This document shows positions 1-10,691 of a DNA stretch of 64,000 nucleotides, one piece after another. This DNA is from Cepaea nemoralis. Its lineage: Eukaryota > Mollusca > Gastropoda > Stylommatophora > Helicidae. Positions within the stretch are counted from its first letter, which is position 1. Every line of letters begins with the position of its first letter. The stretch spans positions 1 through 64,000 of the forward strand of contig JACEFZ010027939.1 of assembly GCA_014155875.1 (NCBI GenBank), in the 5' to 3' direction. The notes under the pieces were generated by a model that saw only the letters and a list, made by a program, of their open reading frames with translations, did not search any database and was not told the DNA's origin. Both the position numbers and the translations under genes were made by a program.

Positions 1-660
1 TTCCCCCAAAGATTTCCCAAGGATAATTGCTTGAAATTCTGCTTCTTGGGTTTAGGAAATTAGCAGGTTGACGAGCTTGTAGGTAACGTTGCTGTGGAAG
101 GCGGACGAGCCATGGATCAGGCTGATATGCTGAATGCTCTACGAGAAGTAAATCGTTAGCGAGAACCAAATGATGACTGTGCATCTACAACCATGGTAAG
201 GCTGCGAGAACAGTAAGTTAAAAAAGGTGTGGTCAAACAAGAACACTACATGGGAAGCCAAAGAAGATTAATAAACCTACACAGAACTGGTGTCGTTAGC
301 CGCTAGACGCTGCGGGATTTACTGAAGAGGTGGTCCGAGCACTTATGGACTGAATGTTTCTATGTGCAATGAGGATGATCTAACTAACTAGTTAACTAAC
401 TTTAGCAATAGTACGGGCAATGATGAACTACTGAACGTAAAATTACCTAGCAAATCACAAACAGCACACCTCCCCCCCCCCCCCCCCCCCCCCAAAAAAA
501 ATAAAATAAAATAATTAATAAATTTAAAAATGGCAACGATTTAATTTTTATGAACTGTTGCAGAGCTGTTTACGATGTAACAGTTGTTAAGGGATGTTTA
601 ACATGAACATCAACCCTTTGTGTGCGTATCTAAGGAGGTTAGGCGTCTTAGGATCAGGGT
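1..660. other. Non-coding stretch with poly-C and a SINE-2 remnant
   Basis: I see no gene. A C run at about 473-493 is followed by an A-rich stretch. Bases 408-465 resemble the 3' part of the SINE-2 family (GGGCAATGATGAACTACTGA...). The first 360 bases may be a decayed DNA transposon, but I cannot name it. Confidence 0.4.
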
Positions 661-682
661 GCAATATAACATCTTTGGGTAT

Positions 683-688
683 TTTATT
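683..688 (-). promoter_or_regulatory. Polyadenylation signal AATAAA
   Basis: AATAAA on the minus strand lies 17 bases after the stop codon of exon 8. This position suits a short 3' UTR and supports the gene model ending here. Confidence 0.5.
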
Positions 689-705
689 TACACCAACAAA
701 AAATC

Positions 706-1005
706 TTAGCTTTCAACCAATACCTTGTTGGGGGTATGGATAAGATTTCCAAGCTTGGAGAACTCTCTCACTAAAACAGATAAGTCTAGCAATACTAATA
801 GGCCGAATGAACAACCCAATAGACAACACGCGAATATCCCGGGAATCCTGGCGGTCAGTCGATTATCTTCGATGCTTTCTTTCATCCGCCGTCTACTGGA
901 CAAGTTGGCCGTTGGAACCAGCAGTTCGTTTATTAGTGAATAACGAAGTTGATCTAGTTCCTCTCTGATATCTGACTGATGTCTTGTCACAAGGCGGCTG
1001 GTTGT
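706..1005 (-). CDS. Exon 8: juxtamembrane, transmembrane and cytoplasmic tail
   Basis: The acceptor TTGGTTTACAG is followed in phase 0 by a 99-residue terminal frame, matching the phase 0 donor of exon 7. The order is an amphipathic REELDQLRYSLINELL segment, NLSS (glycosylation sequon), a basic SSRRRMK stretch, TARIPG, a hydrophobic segment GIFACCLLGCSFGLLVLLDL, and a tail of about 27 residues. The NLSS-basic...G-hydrophobic...VLLDL pattern resembles a C-terminal module I recall from molluscan lectin- and PAN-type surface proteins. That is memory, not a search. The stop is TAA at 706-708. The RRRMK stretch could be a processing site, which would allow shedding. The Asp near the end of the hydrophobic segment is unusual. 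Confidence 0.75.
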   Translation of the reverse strand, partial: TTSRLVTRHQSDIREELDQLRYSLINELLVPTANLSSRRRMKESIEDNRLTARIPGIFACCLLGCSFGLLVLLDLSVLVREFSKLGNLIHTPNKVLVES

Positions 1006-1139
1006 CTGTAAACCAATCAAAATGTTATCATTTGTTGCTGCTTTTATTTTGTCAGTATAAACATATTGTGTATATATTCTTAATTACTTAATGCTGCTTT
1101 TATTTATCAATATCAACATGTTCGGCCTATATATTTATT

Positions 1140-4050
1140 GCTACCGTTACATAATCAGCATCAATACATTCTGTGTGCATATTTATATTGTCAATATCAG
1201 TACATTCCGTGTGCATATTTACATTGTCAGTATCAATATATTCTGTGTGCATATTTACATTGTCAGTATCAATATATTCCGTGTGCATATTTACATTGTC
1301 AGTATCAATATACTCTGTGTGCATATTTACATTGTCAATATCAATATATTCTGTGTGCATATTTACATTGTCAGTATCAATATATTCTGTGTGCATATTT
1401 ACATTGTCAGTATCAATATATTCTGTGTGCATATTTACATTGTCAGTATCAATATATTCTGTGTGCATATTTACATTGTCAGTATAAATCTATATATTCT
1501 GTGTGCATATTTACATTGTCAGTATCAATATATTCTGTGTGCATATTTACATTGTCAGTATCAATATATTCTGTGTGCATATTTACATTGTCAGTATCAA
1601 TATATTATGTGTGCATATTTACATTGTCAGCATCAATATATTCTGTGTGCATATTTATATTGTCAATATCAATATATTCGGTGTGCATATTTACATTGTC
1701 AGTATCAATCTATATATTCCGTGTGCATATGTACATTGTCAGTATCAATATATTCTGTGTGCATATTTACATTGTCAGTATCAATATATTCTGTGTGCAT
1801 ATTTACATTGTCAGCATCAATATATTATATGTGCATATTTACATTGTCAGTATCAATATATTCTGTGTGCATATTTACATTGTCAGTATCAATATATTAT
1901 ATGTGCATATTTACATTGTCAGTATCAATATATTCTGTGTGCATATTTACATTGTCAGTATCAATATATTCTGTGTGCATATTTACATTGTCAGTATCAA
2001 TATATTCTGTGTGCATATTTACATTGTCAGTATCAATATATTCCTGTGTGCATATTTACATTGTCAGTATCAATATATTCTGTGTGCATATTTACATTGT
2101 CAGTATAAATCTATATATTCTGTGTGCATATTTACATTGTCAGTATCAATATATTCTGTGTGCATATTTACATTGTCAGTATCAATATATTCTGTGTGCA
2201 TATTTACATTGTCAGTATCAATATATTCTGTGTGCATATTTATATTGTCAATATCAATATATTCGGTGTGCATATTTACATTGTCAGTATCAATCTATAT
2301 ATTCCGTGTGCATATGTACATTGTCAGTATCAATATATTCTGTGTGCATATTTACATTGTCAGTATCAATATATTCTGTGTGCATATTAACATTGTCAGC
2401 ATCAATATATTCTGTGTGCATATTTACATTGTCAGTATCAATATATTCTGTGTGCATATTTACATTGTCAGTATCAATATATTATATGTGCATATTTACA
2501 TTGTCAGTATCAATATATTCTGTGTGCATATTTACATTGTCAGTATCAATATATTATATGTGCATATTTGCATTGTCAGTATCAATATATTATATGTGCA
2601 TATTTACATTGTCAGTATCAATATATTATATGTGCATATTTACATTGTCAGTATCAATATATTCTGTTTGCATATTTACATTGTCAGTATCAATATATTC
2701 CGTGTGCATATTTACATTGTCAGTATCAATATATTCTGTGTGCATATTTACATTGTCAATATCAATATATTCTGTGTGCATATTTACATTGTCAGTATCA
2801 ATATATTCTGTGTGCATATTTACATTGTCAGTATCAATATATTCTGTGTGCATATTTACATTGTTTGTATCAATATATTCTGTGTGCATATTTACATTGT
2901 CAGTATAAATCTATATATTCTGTGTGCATATTTACATTGTCAGTATCAATATATTCTGTGTGCATATTTACATTGTCAGTATCAATATATTCTGTGTGCA
3001 TATTTACATTGTCAGTATCAATATATTCTGTGTGCATATTTACATTGTCAGCATCAATATATTCTGTGTGCATATTTATATTGTCAATATCAATATATTC
3101 GGTGTGCATATTTACATTGTCAGTTTCAATCTATATATTCCGTGTGCATATTTACATTGTCAGTATCAATATATTCTGTGTGCATATTTACATTGTCAGT
3201 ATCAATATATTCTGTGTGCATATTTATATTGTCAGCATCAATATATTCTGTGTGCATATTTACATTGTCAGTATAAATCTATATATTCTGTGTGCATATT
3301 TACATTGTCAATATCAATATATTCTGTGTGCATATTTACATTGTCAGTATCAATATATTTTGTGTGCATATTTATATTGTCAATATCAATATATTCCGTG
3401 TGCATATTTATATTGTCAATATCAATATATTCTGCATGCATATTTACATTGTCAGTATCAATATATTTTGTGTGCATATTTATATTGTCAGTATCAATAT
3501 ATTATATGTGCATATTTACATTGTCAGTATCAATATATTCTGTGTGCATATTTACATTGTCAGTATCAATATATTATATGTGCATATTTACATTGTCAGT
3601 ATCAATATATTCTGTGTGCATATTTACATTGTCAGTATCAATATATTATATGTGCATATTTACATTGTCAGTATCAATATATTATATGTGCATATTTACA
3701 TTGTCAGTATCAATATATTATATGTGCATATTTACATTGTCAGTATCAATATATTCTGTGTGCATATTTACATTGTCAGTATCAATATATTCTGTGTGCA
3801 TATTTACATTGTCAGTATCAATATATTCTTTGTGCATATTTACATTGTCAGTATCAATATATTATATGTGCATATTTGCATTGTCAGTATCAATATATTA
3901 TATGTGCATATTTACATTGTCAGTATCAATATATTATATGTGCATATTTACATTGTCAGCATCAATATATTCTGTGTGCATATTTACATTGTCAGTATCA
4001 ATATATTCTGTGTGCATATTTACATTGTTTGTACCAATATACTGTATTCT
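1140..4050. repeat. 36-bp minisatellite, about 80 units, in the last intron
   Basis: The unit is 36 bp (GTGTGCATATTTACATTGTC, then AGTATCAATATATTCT), with common variants ATTATAT, CATCAATA and TATAAATCTATATATTC. The period is a multiple of three and most units lack stops, so both strands show long meaningless open frames of 12-residue repeats (for example MHTEYIDTDNVN). The array sits about 130 bp upstream of the acceptor of exon 8. Variant units recur in blocks, showing higher-order duplication. Confidence 0.95.
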
Positions 4051-4057
4051 GTATATA

Positions 4058-4530
4058 CAGTCAAACCTCGGTCTTCGTTGCCTTCGGTTTTCGTCGATTT
4101 ATTCTCGTGAAAATATGTCTCGGTTTTCGTCGATTGTCTCGGTTTTCGTCGATGTGCCCACATAACCTCGCTGTTAATTTTGCGAAAACAAAGGGACCCG
4201 CGCGTTCTTCTGCACATTTTGGTGTTATTTTTCGTTGTGTGAGCATCACTTGCTAATAATAAAATAGGAGAGCGGCATTAAGATTGCTGAAATCAGCCGC
4301 ATGTACGAGAAGTCGTCATCCACGATAAGTTTCATTGTGCCGAAAAATAGCATTAAACACTATATTTATTCTCTATACAATGTGTTTTTTTGGTATATAT
4401 TTTGTAGTGTCTGGAAAGAATTAATTGGATTTACATTGATTCTTATGGAAATAATTGCCTCTCTTTTCGTCGGTTTCGGGTTTCGTAGATTGCTTTCGGG
4501 CGGATTATCCACAAAACCGAGGTTTGACTG
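4058..4530 (+). mobile_element. Non-autonomous pogo/Tigger-type element with TA target duplication
   Basis: Terminal inverted repeats CAGTCAAACCTCGG and CCGAGGTTTGACTG bound a 473-bp element flanked by TA at 4056-4057 and 4531-4532. Inside, bases around 4278-4358 read KIAEISRMYEKSSSTISFIV. This resembles the first helix-turn-helix of a CENP-B/Tigger-type transposase (AEL...YGIGKSTIS...). The rest of the transposase is missing. It landed at the right-hand edge of the 36-bp array, since bases after 4532 again resemble the array unit. Confidence 0.85.
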
Positions 4531-4867
4531 TATATTTATTGCTACATTTACCTACCTTGTCAGTATCGATTTGTATAACTAGAAAAGCCTTAGCCTGGAA
4601 CCACAGGACAAAAGAAACAGAGGAAGACATAAACCTCACGGAGAAGGGAAGTAGAAACAGAAATCAACAAAATGGGAGGTCATGGACGGAGTTACATGAG
4701 ATAGCAAAAGATAGGACGGCATGTATGAGTTGGTTGGAGACCTATGTCCCACTGGGAGACAGAGGACATAAGAAGAAGAGGACTCTACTACCCCGATTCT
4801 GTCGTGTTTTTCTCCACAAGTAAATCTACGTATTCATCAATTATGTGTATTAAACTATCCATGTCCA

Positions 4868-5200
4868 CTTCATCTATGGCGAGAGACTCCCAATCTTTCA
4901 ATACAATCTTTCTATTTTGCTGATAATTATGTGTTGTTTCACTTCATTAGGAGTTCTCACATTTCACGATAATGCAGCTCTCAAAAGAGACTCACAATCT
5001 TTCTATACAACCTTCCTACTTCGTTGATTATAATCATACGCTGTTTCTCTTCATTCAGAGTCTTCACATTTCATGTTAATACGGCCCTCAAAAGCGACTC
5101 CCACTCTTTCTATACAATTTTTCTATTTCTCTGATGATGATGTATTGTTTCTCTTCATTGACGCTTCTCACATTTCATCTTAGTAAAGCTCTCAAAAGCT
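4868..5200. repeat. Three tandem units of about 107 bp
   Basis: Three adjacent units each contain GACTCxCAxTCTTTCxATACAA, a TTGTTTCxCTTCATT segment and an end reading CTCTCAAAA (or CCCTCAAAA). They are clearly diverged. I see no gene in 4560-5400 apart from these. Confidence 0.7.
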
Positions 5201-5404
5201 GGTACAATACTTTCAGGTGGTTTATAGGTATTTTCTTCTATGTGTATGATGTCGACTCTGCAATTGCATTCACAAAGACAGATGATTACTACCAACATGA
5301 GGACAAGGTAATCGCCATCTTTTGTTGGTCACATTATAATAAGAAAAGATGGAGAACGGTGTGATAATTGGAAACTGTTGGGCTGTTGTTAGAGAATACA
5401 GTAG

Positions 5405-5600
5405 ACAAAAAAGATGTCTGAGGTCGACAAAGGGGGATACTGATGGACGGTATGATGGAATCATGATTTTCTAGGCATCTATAAAGAGGGTTGTCTGCCA
5501 TTTGTCCTCCTTGGCAGTGACCATACAGGTCCATGACCGTAGTCATTGTCTCTATAAAGAGATCCTCTGTTTAACCTCGTAAACTTGAGATCATAAACAA
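5405..5600 (+). repeat. Dispersed repeat shared with 61965-62165
   Basis: The segment TTGGCAGTGACCATAC...GAGATCCTCTGT matches CTGGCAGTGACCATAC...GAGATCCTCTGT near 62070-62135, in the same orientation. No coding potential was recognised. It probably belongs to a longer SINE- or LINE-related family. Confidence 0.55.
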
Positions 5601-5799
5601 CAAATATCTGTCTGCTGCTCTTAAGCTGCATCCATCACATGCTCGAATGGCTTCACTTTACCCCGGTTAGGGGTGAGGTAGTTAAACAGATACTTCACCT
5701 CACCCATAGGCTAGCGGAGAGGAGTTGCCGTACTTCTTCTTTGATAGGAGATATTCCCTACCCGCCACCTGAGTGACATGATATATTACGGACAGCTTT

Positions 5800-6045
5800 A
5801 AAGTCTTACCGGTCGAGAGGATCGACTTCATTGTGCCAGGTTTTATACCATATGGCTCGGTCTCTTTCCACAGGGCGACCTGCAGAAAGCGTCGCACAAA
5901 GCACGAACTCCGTAGCTCCAGCGACGACTTTCAGGAGTCTCTGAGAGCGATGCACTCGTGAACCGAAAGGTGCAACCCGGAATCGAACTCACAACCTTTG
6001 GAGCGCGAGGCAGACGGCTTGACCACTTCGCCACAAGCATACAAA
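5800..6045 (-). mobile_element. SINE-1: tRNA-Ser/Leu-like SINE
   Basis: On the minus strand the head reads GTGGCGAAGTGGTCAAGCCG (A box-like) and later GAGTTCGATTCCGGG (B box-like). The body is GGAGCTACGGAGTTCGTGCT and GAAAGAGACCGAGCCATATG. The same body recurs at 20627-20870 and partly at 32735-32830. It lies in the last intron, just after the donor of exon 7. Confidence 0.8.
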
Positions 6046-6160
6046 CACATTTACCTAAGGCTCTGGATATCATGATGGCCCGCGCCGACCAGCATGCCAC
6101 TGGATGATAAGGATGACAATGTTATGAATTTTTAAGGAGGAAAATGAAGGTTTAACTTAC

Positions 6161-7885
6161 ACTAATCTGAGATGCCTGGTGCCCTGACCTTTGAGTGGTT
6201 GACGGAATGGCAACAGCATTTGTCGCCATTATGACACCAAGGCTAGCAGTGGAGGCTATGACTTCACAGGACTGTGTCGCCGTCCAAGTTTCAGTTATGG
6301 TACGGACATTGTTGTAAACTTGTGTTGTGCAGTTTAATCTAAAACTTGACGTGGCTGTCCCAGCTCCAACTGTTGCATGCGTACTAGCCATAGTTGGTGT
6401 TGTTTCACAACCCATTACTAGAGTGACAGTGGGCGTATTTGCATCGCATATGTATGCGGACGTTTCGGTTGCCGTTATAACATTGGTTGTGGTTATCACT
6501 GTACAGCCGGTTATCCCAGGAACAGTTGCCATATTATAGTCACACGTTGGTGTAGCTGTCCACGTTTCAGTGAGCACGCTAATGTTAGTTGGCACCGATG
6601 CGCACTCTGCGGTGATGGTTGGAACAATAACGTCACAGGTAGATGTGGCCGTCAAGGTTTCAGTTTTGGTCAGGACACTAACGTTGGTTTGCGTTGATGT
6701 GCAGTCCGTGGTTACCGTTGGTGTTATCACATCACATATTGGAATGGCCGTCCACGTTTCCGTTGTGGTAACCACACTCAGCATAACTGCTTGTGTTGCT
6801 GAGCAATCGGCGGTTGCGGTCGTGGTGATTAGGTTATACACAAGTGTGGATCTCCAATTGTCAGATCTGGGGTGCTCTCCTGCAGCAGTTGGCGTTGCCA
6901 CACAATCTGCGATTAGAACCGTGGTAGTAAAGCCACACGATGGCGTTGCCCTCCAAGGTTCACTTTTGATAAGAACACTGTTGTCAGCTGATGTTGCCGG
7001 CCAAGATTCGCTTGTGATAAGAACGTTGTTGTCGGCTGGTTTTGCCGTCCAAGTTTCACTTTTGAGACCAGCGCTGTTGTCGGTTGGTTCTGTCCTCCAA
7101 GTTTCGCTTTTAATAAGCTCACTATTGTCGGTTAGTTTTGCAGCACAGTCTGCGGATACAGTTGTGGTAATGAAGTCACAGGTCGGTGTTGCCGTCCACG
7201 TCTCAGTTGTAGTGATGACACGATTGATAGCGGTTGTGTCGTAGCCTGATGTTAAAGATGGGGTCATTGTGTCACAGCTGGCAGTTATCGTAGAAGTTTG
7301 GATTGTGATGAGACCACCAATGATAGTTGTTACTGTTGTGGCTTCTGCGCAGTCAGCTACAGTAATTATTGTTGGGCTGTTGAAGTTACATGTTGGTAGG
7401 GCCGTCCATGTTTCTGTTGTGGTAACCACATTTGCGATGGTTGTTGTTGATGTTACTGCTGCCGCAACGCAGTCTGCAGCTTCAAGTGGGGTAGTTACAT
7501 CACAAGTTGCAGTAGCTGTCAAAGTTTCAGTTGTGGTCAATACACTAATGGTAGCTGTTAGTGGTGGACAGTCTGCAGTTATTGTCGGCACCATTACGTC
7601 GCAGGTTGGCGTGGCCGTCCAGGTTTCAGTTATGGTCAATACACTAAGGTTACCTGGCACTGATGGACAGTCTGTAGTGACACTTGGGCTGATTACGTCA
7701 CAGGTTGGTGTGGCGACGTAAGTCTCCGTCGTGGTCAGAACATTTGCAACGGTTATTGTTTCTGATGTACAATGCGCACTGGCAACTGGAGTCATGTTGT
7801 CACAAGTGTTGATGGCCGTCCATGTTTCAGTTGCAGTCAGAGTACTGGCGACATCGGTTGTTGTTGTTGTTGTTGTTGTTGTTGC

Positions 7886-7916
<31 letters not shown>

Positions 7917-8822
7917 GCAGTACAGTCTGTGACTACAGTCGGGATGATGGCATCACATGTTGGCGTGACCGTCCATATTTCAGTTGTGGTGAGAACAGTT
8001 GCGATGGCTGTCTCAGCGGAGCAAGCTGCAGTCACTGTTTGGGTAATTACGTCGTGGGCTGGAATGGCAGTCCATGTTTCTGTTGTGGTCAGCACGTTCG
8101 CAATGGTTGTTGTTATGGTTGTTGTTTTAGCCGCTGCACAGTCCACGGGTACCGTTTGAGTAACCAGGTTGTAGACTGGTGAGGCCGTCCATGTTTCAGT
8201 TGTAGTGACTACCTTTTCGATGGTTGTTGCTCCTACACAATCTATAGTTACAGTTGGATTTACAGAGCTACATGTTGGCGTGGCTGTTCGCGTTTCGGTT
8301 GTCGTTAGAAGACTGGCAACGGTTGTTGTAACCGTTGCACAATCAGGTGTCAAATCTGCAACTGTAGCAGCTACCGTATTCAACACAGTAGTTGTTATAG
8401 TGACAGGTATTCCAAAAATGGTTGTCTCCATAGTTCTGATGATTGGTGCGACCATGGTAGTCGCAGTACAATCAAATTCAGTTACCGTTTTCGTGATACT
8501 TTTCTCAGTACGATCGCCATCTCCGTAGTTCAGTAAATTACCCGACGAAGATGGCGCTGTGGAACAGGACATTACAGGACAATCGTTCATGGTTGGTGTC
8601 GTGTACGTGATTCTTTCCGTCGTAATTGTCTGTGCTGAACAAGAGGTGCCAATGTCGGTGGTTTGCTGTTGGCAATTGAGATAAGAAATGTAAGTGGCTG
8701 TTGTAGGTTGAATACTCACAGAAAGGTAAGTAACTGTCGTTGGTTGTATATCGATAGAGATGTACGTGGTTGTCGTTGGCTGAATGCTGATAGATATTTC
8801 TGTAACTGTTGTTGGTATCATC
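6161..8822 (-). CDS. Exon 7: large mucin-like exon with cysteine-framed ETWTA repeats
   Basis: This single 2.66-kb exon encodes 887 residues without a stop. The acceptor is TCTACTTGCAG and the donor TTAGT before GTAAGT, both strong. The body is about 20 imperfect copies of a 30-45 residue unit of the form TTTETWTATPTCDVITPTVT followed by a DC, with Thr/Val-rich spacers. The Thr and Ser content implies dense O-glycosylation, while the Cys pairs suggest small disulfide loops along the stalk. The first 60 residues form a shorter repeat (VTEISISIQPTTTTYIS). A block of degenerate short units lies in the middle (KSETW, TSESW, KSEPW; roughly 7000-7130). An ACA/GTT codon run at 7858-7917 gives a polyThr stretch, probably length-variable. 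It is a mucin-like extracellular region; no enzyme domain is visible. Confidence 0.85.
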
Positions 8823-9474
8823 CTGCAAGTAGAATAAATGGGGCTAGCTCAGTTCTGTATATCGTAAACATTTGCAATAAAACAGATGCAACAGTTAGTA
8901 ATTAGTTCGGAAACAAGATATATAAAACTGTTTTCTTGAAATTTACTGCCAGTTAGTCAAGTTGGGATACTATGTAACAAAGAACAGTGGACTGAGCATA
9001 GCGGAGAACATCTTGATAAGCTACAGTTAAGCGCGCCTTGTGTCACACTGGGGCCAAATAAACATGCAGGAGACGAAGAAGAAGAAGACAAAGTGATAAT
9101 AATAATAAGAAGAAGCAAACGAAGCAGACATTGATGATGCTGATGATGATGATGGTGGTGGTGATAATGATTATGCTGATGAGGCACAAGTTATCGTAGT
9201 AGTAACGGTAGTCAGTAAAGACAGTCACAACAATAGTGTATCTGCATTAGTAATAAATGTAGCAGTAACATTCTATAAATACATATTTAGAGGCAGAGAA
9301 ATTATCTAGTAACTTAATATATCGACCATGGATATGGTATATCAACATGAGATTAGATAAAATACACAATAACGCCTGTTTATATTCATGAATGTATATT
9401 TACACAGCTTAGGTGAGAAGCGCTATACTTGTGTGGTTACCATCATCATTATGACACTAACATGGTAAAAACAG

Positions 9475-9905
9475 TTCGACACACCCGGTCTGCCTACACT
9501 GGAAGCACGATTACTTCAACGTTCATTGGTTGGGATGAGACAGACTTGGAATGGACCACTTTGAAAGTATGCCTACACTGAAAGTATGCCTACAATGAAA
9601 GCATGCCTACACTGAAAGCATGATTACTTAAACATTAATCGACTGGGATGAGGCAGATTTGGGACAGACCACTTTGATAGTATGCCTACACTGAAAGTAT
9701 GCCTACACTGAAAGCATGCCTACACTGAAATATGATTACTTCACATTCATTGGTTGGGATGAGACAGACTTTGGACGGACCACATTGTTTGAAAGAATGC
9801 CTGCACTGAAAGCATGCCTACATTGAAAGAATGCCTACTTCAAAAGTCAATTGGTTGGCATGAGACAGATTTGGGAAAAAGAACTTTGAAAATATGCCTA
9901 CTCCA
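9475..9905. repeat. Degenerate tandem repeat of TGCCTACACTGAAAG units
   Basis: A short motif (TATGCCTACACTGAAAG or GCATGCCTACACTG) alternates with a longer spacer, ATTGGTTGGGATGAGACAGA..GG..AGACCACTTTGA. This gives about four units of 110-120 bp. It lies in intron 6 between the two mucin-like exons. The remainder of 8823-9475 holds an unrecognised sequence with short AAG and ATG runs. Confidence 0.7.
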
Positions 9906-9966
9906 AAAAAACACTATGATTGCTTTAAAACTTATTAATTAAACTGTAATAAAACATGAGCAGTAC

Positions 9967-10249
9967 ACTGTTCGCGCGTCTGTACAGTCTGGCTCTACCG
10001 TCGTGGCTACTGTTGACGTGGTAGTCATGGTTGTGGTGAGAAAGTTGACAGTGGTCGTTGTGCTGATCCCGAAGGCGGTAAACGTCTGTATATCAGTTAC
10101 TGTTGTGGTCTGTACATCCGTTTTTGTTGTCATGGCGATCACAGTGCTAACTACGGTTTTAGTAGCCATCTTGTCAGAGCAGGTCCCTCCAATGGTGGCA
10201 CTGCTGTTGTAGGGTGCTGCATTGACTCCTGCAGGCGGAGATGGAATAT
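9967..10249 (-). CDS. Exon 6: Thr-rich stalk segment
   Basis: The frame begins after AATGTCAG and reads IPSPPAGVNAAPYNSSATIG, then a single short Cys-containing stretch and a long Thr-rich run (TTTVTDIQTFTAF... TTTTVNFLTTTMTTT). The composition matches the following large exon, so it is the start of the O-glycosylation-prone stalk. Entry is phase 1, agreeing with exon 5. The most consistent donor is ACAGT before GTACTG (phase 2), which joins to the single G before ATG at 8821. This is a weak donor, so the exact 3' end is less certain than the exon itself. Confidence 0.7.
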
Positions 10250-10691
10250 CTGACATTGACATATGGAACCTCAAAGATATCAGATTAAAACACAGAAACC
10301 ACAAACAATTATGTTGCACTATTTATTGCCTGTCATATTTCGCTGCATCTCGTGAGGTTCATACTGCAGAGTTATATATTGATGTATGATAATACATATT
10401 CAGTGAATAAATTAATAATACTTAAGCTGAAACAATTAAAACAAATAGTCACAGGTGTTGTTCGAATGTAGAAATATTTTTTCCTCCCATTGGTAATTTC
10501 AAATTTACAACGAACTCCATTTGTTTGTACAAAACCGGCTGGAACCGCATAATTACTAACGCTTCACTATATTTGAGCAATCGTTTATTTTACGTCGAAT
10601 ACAGTATATGAAAAGTATTCCTTTGTTCATAGCCATTTTTATAAGATGTTGAGAAATCGACGAGGATGGCATGTAATAGCCTTTCGATTCT

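Noticed and set aside
1091..4256. Long open frames of 200-712 codons encoding 12-residue repeats
   Set aside because: They arise from a 36-bp minisatellite with no stops; several frames on both strands are open at once, and none has splice or start context of a gene.
6327..8528. Plus-strand Val-rich open frames opposite the mucin exon
   Set aside because: They are antisense shadows of the minus-strand Thr-rich exon; only the minus frame is uninterrupted and has matching splice sites.
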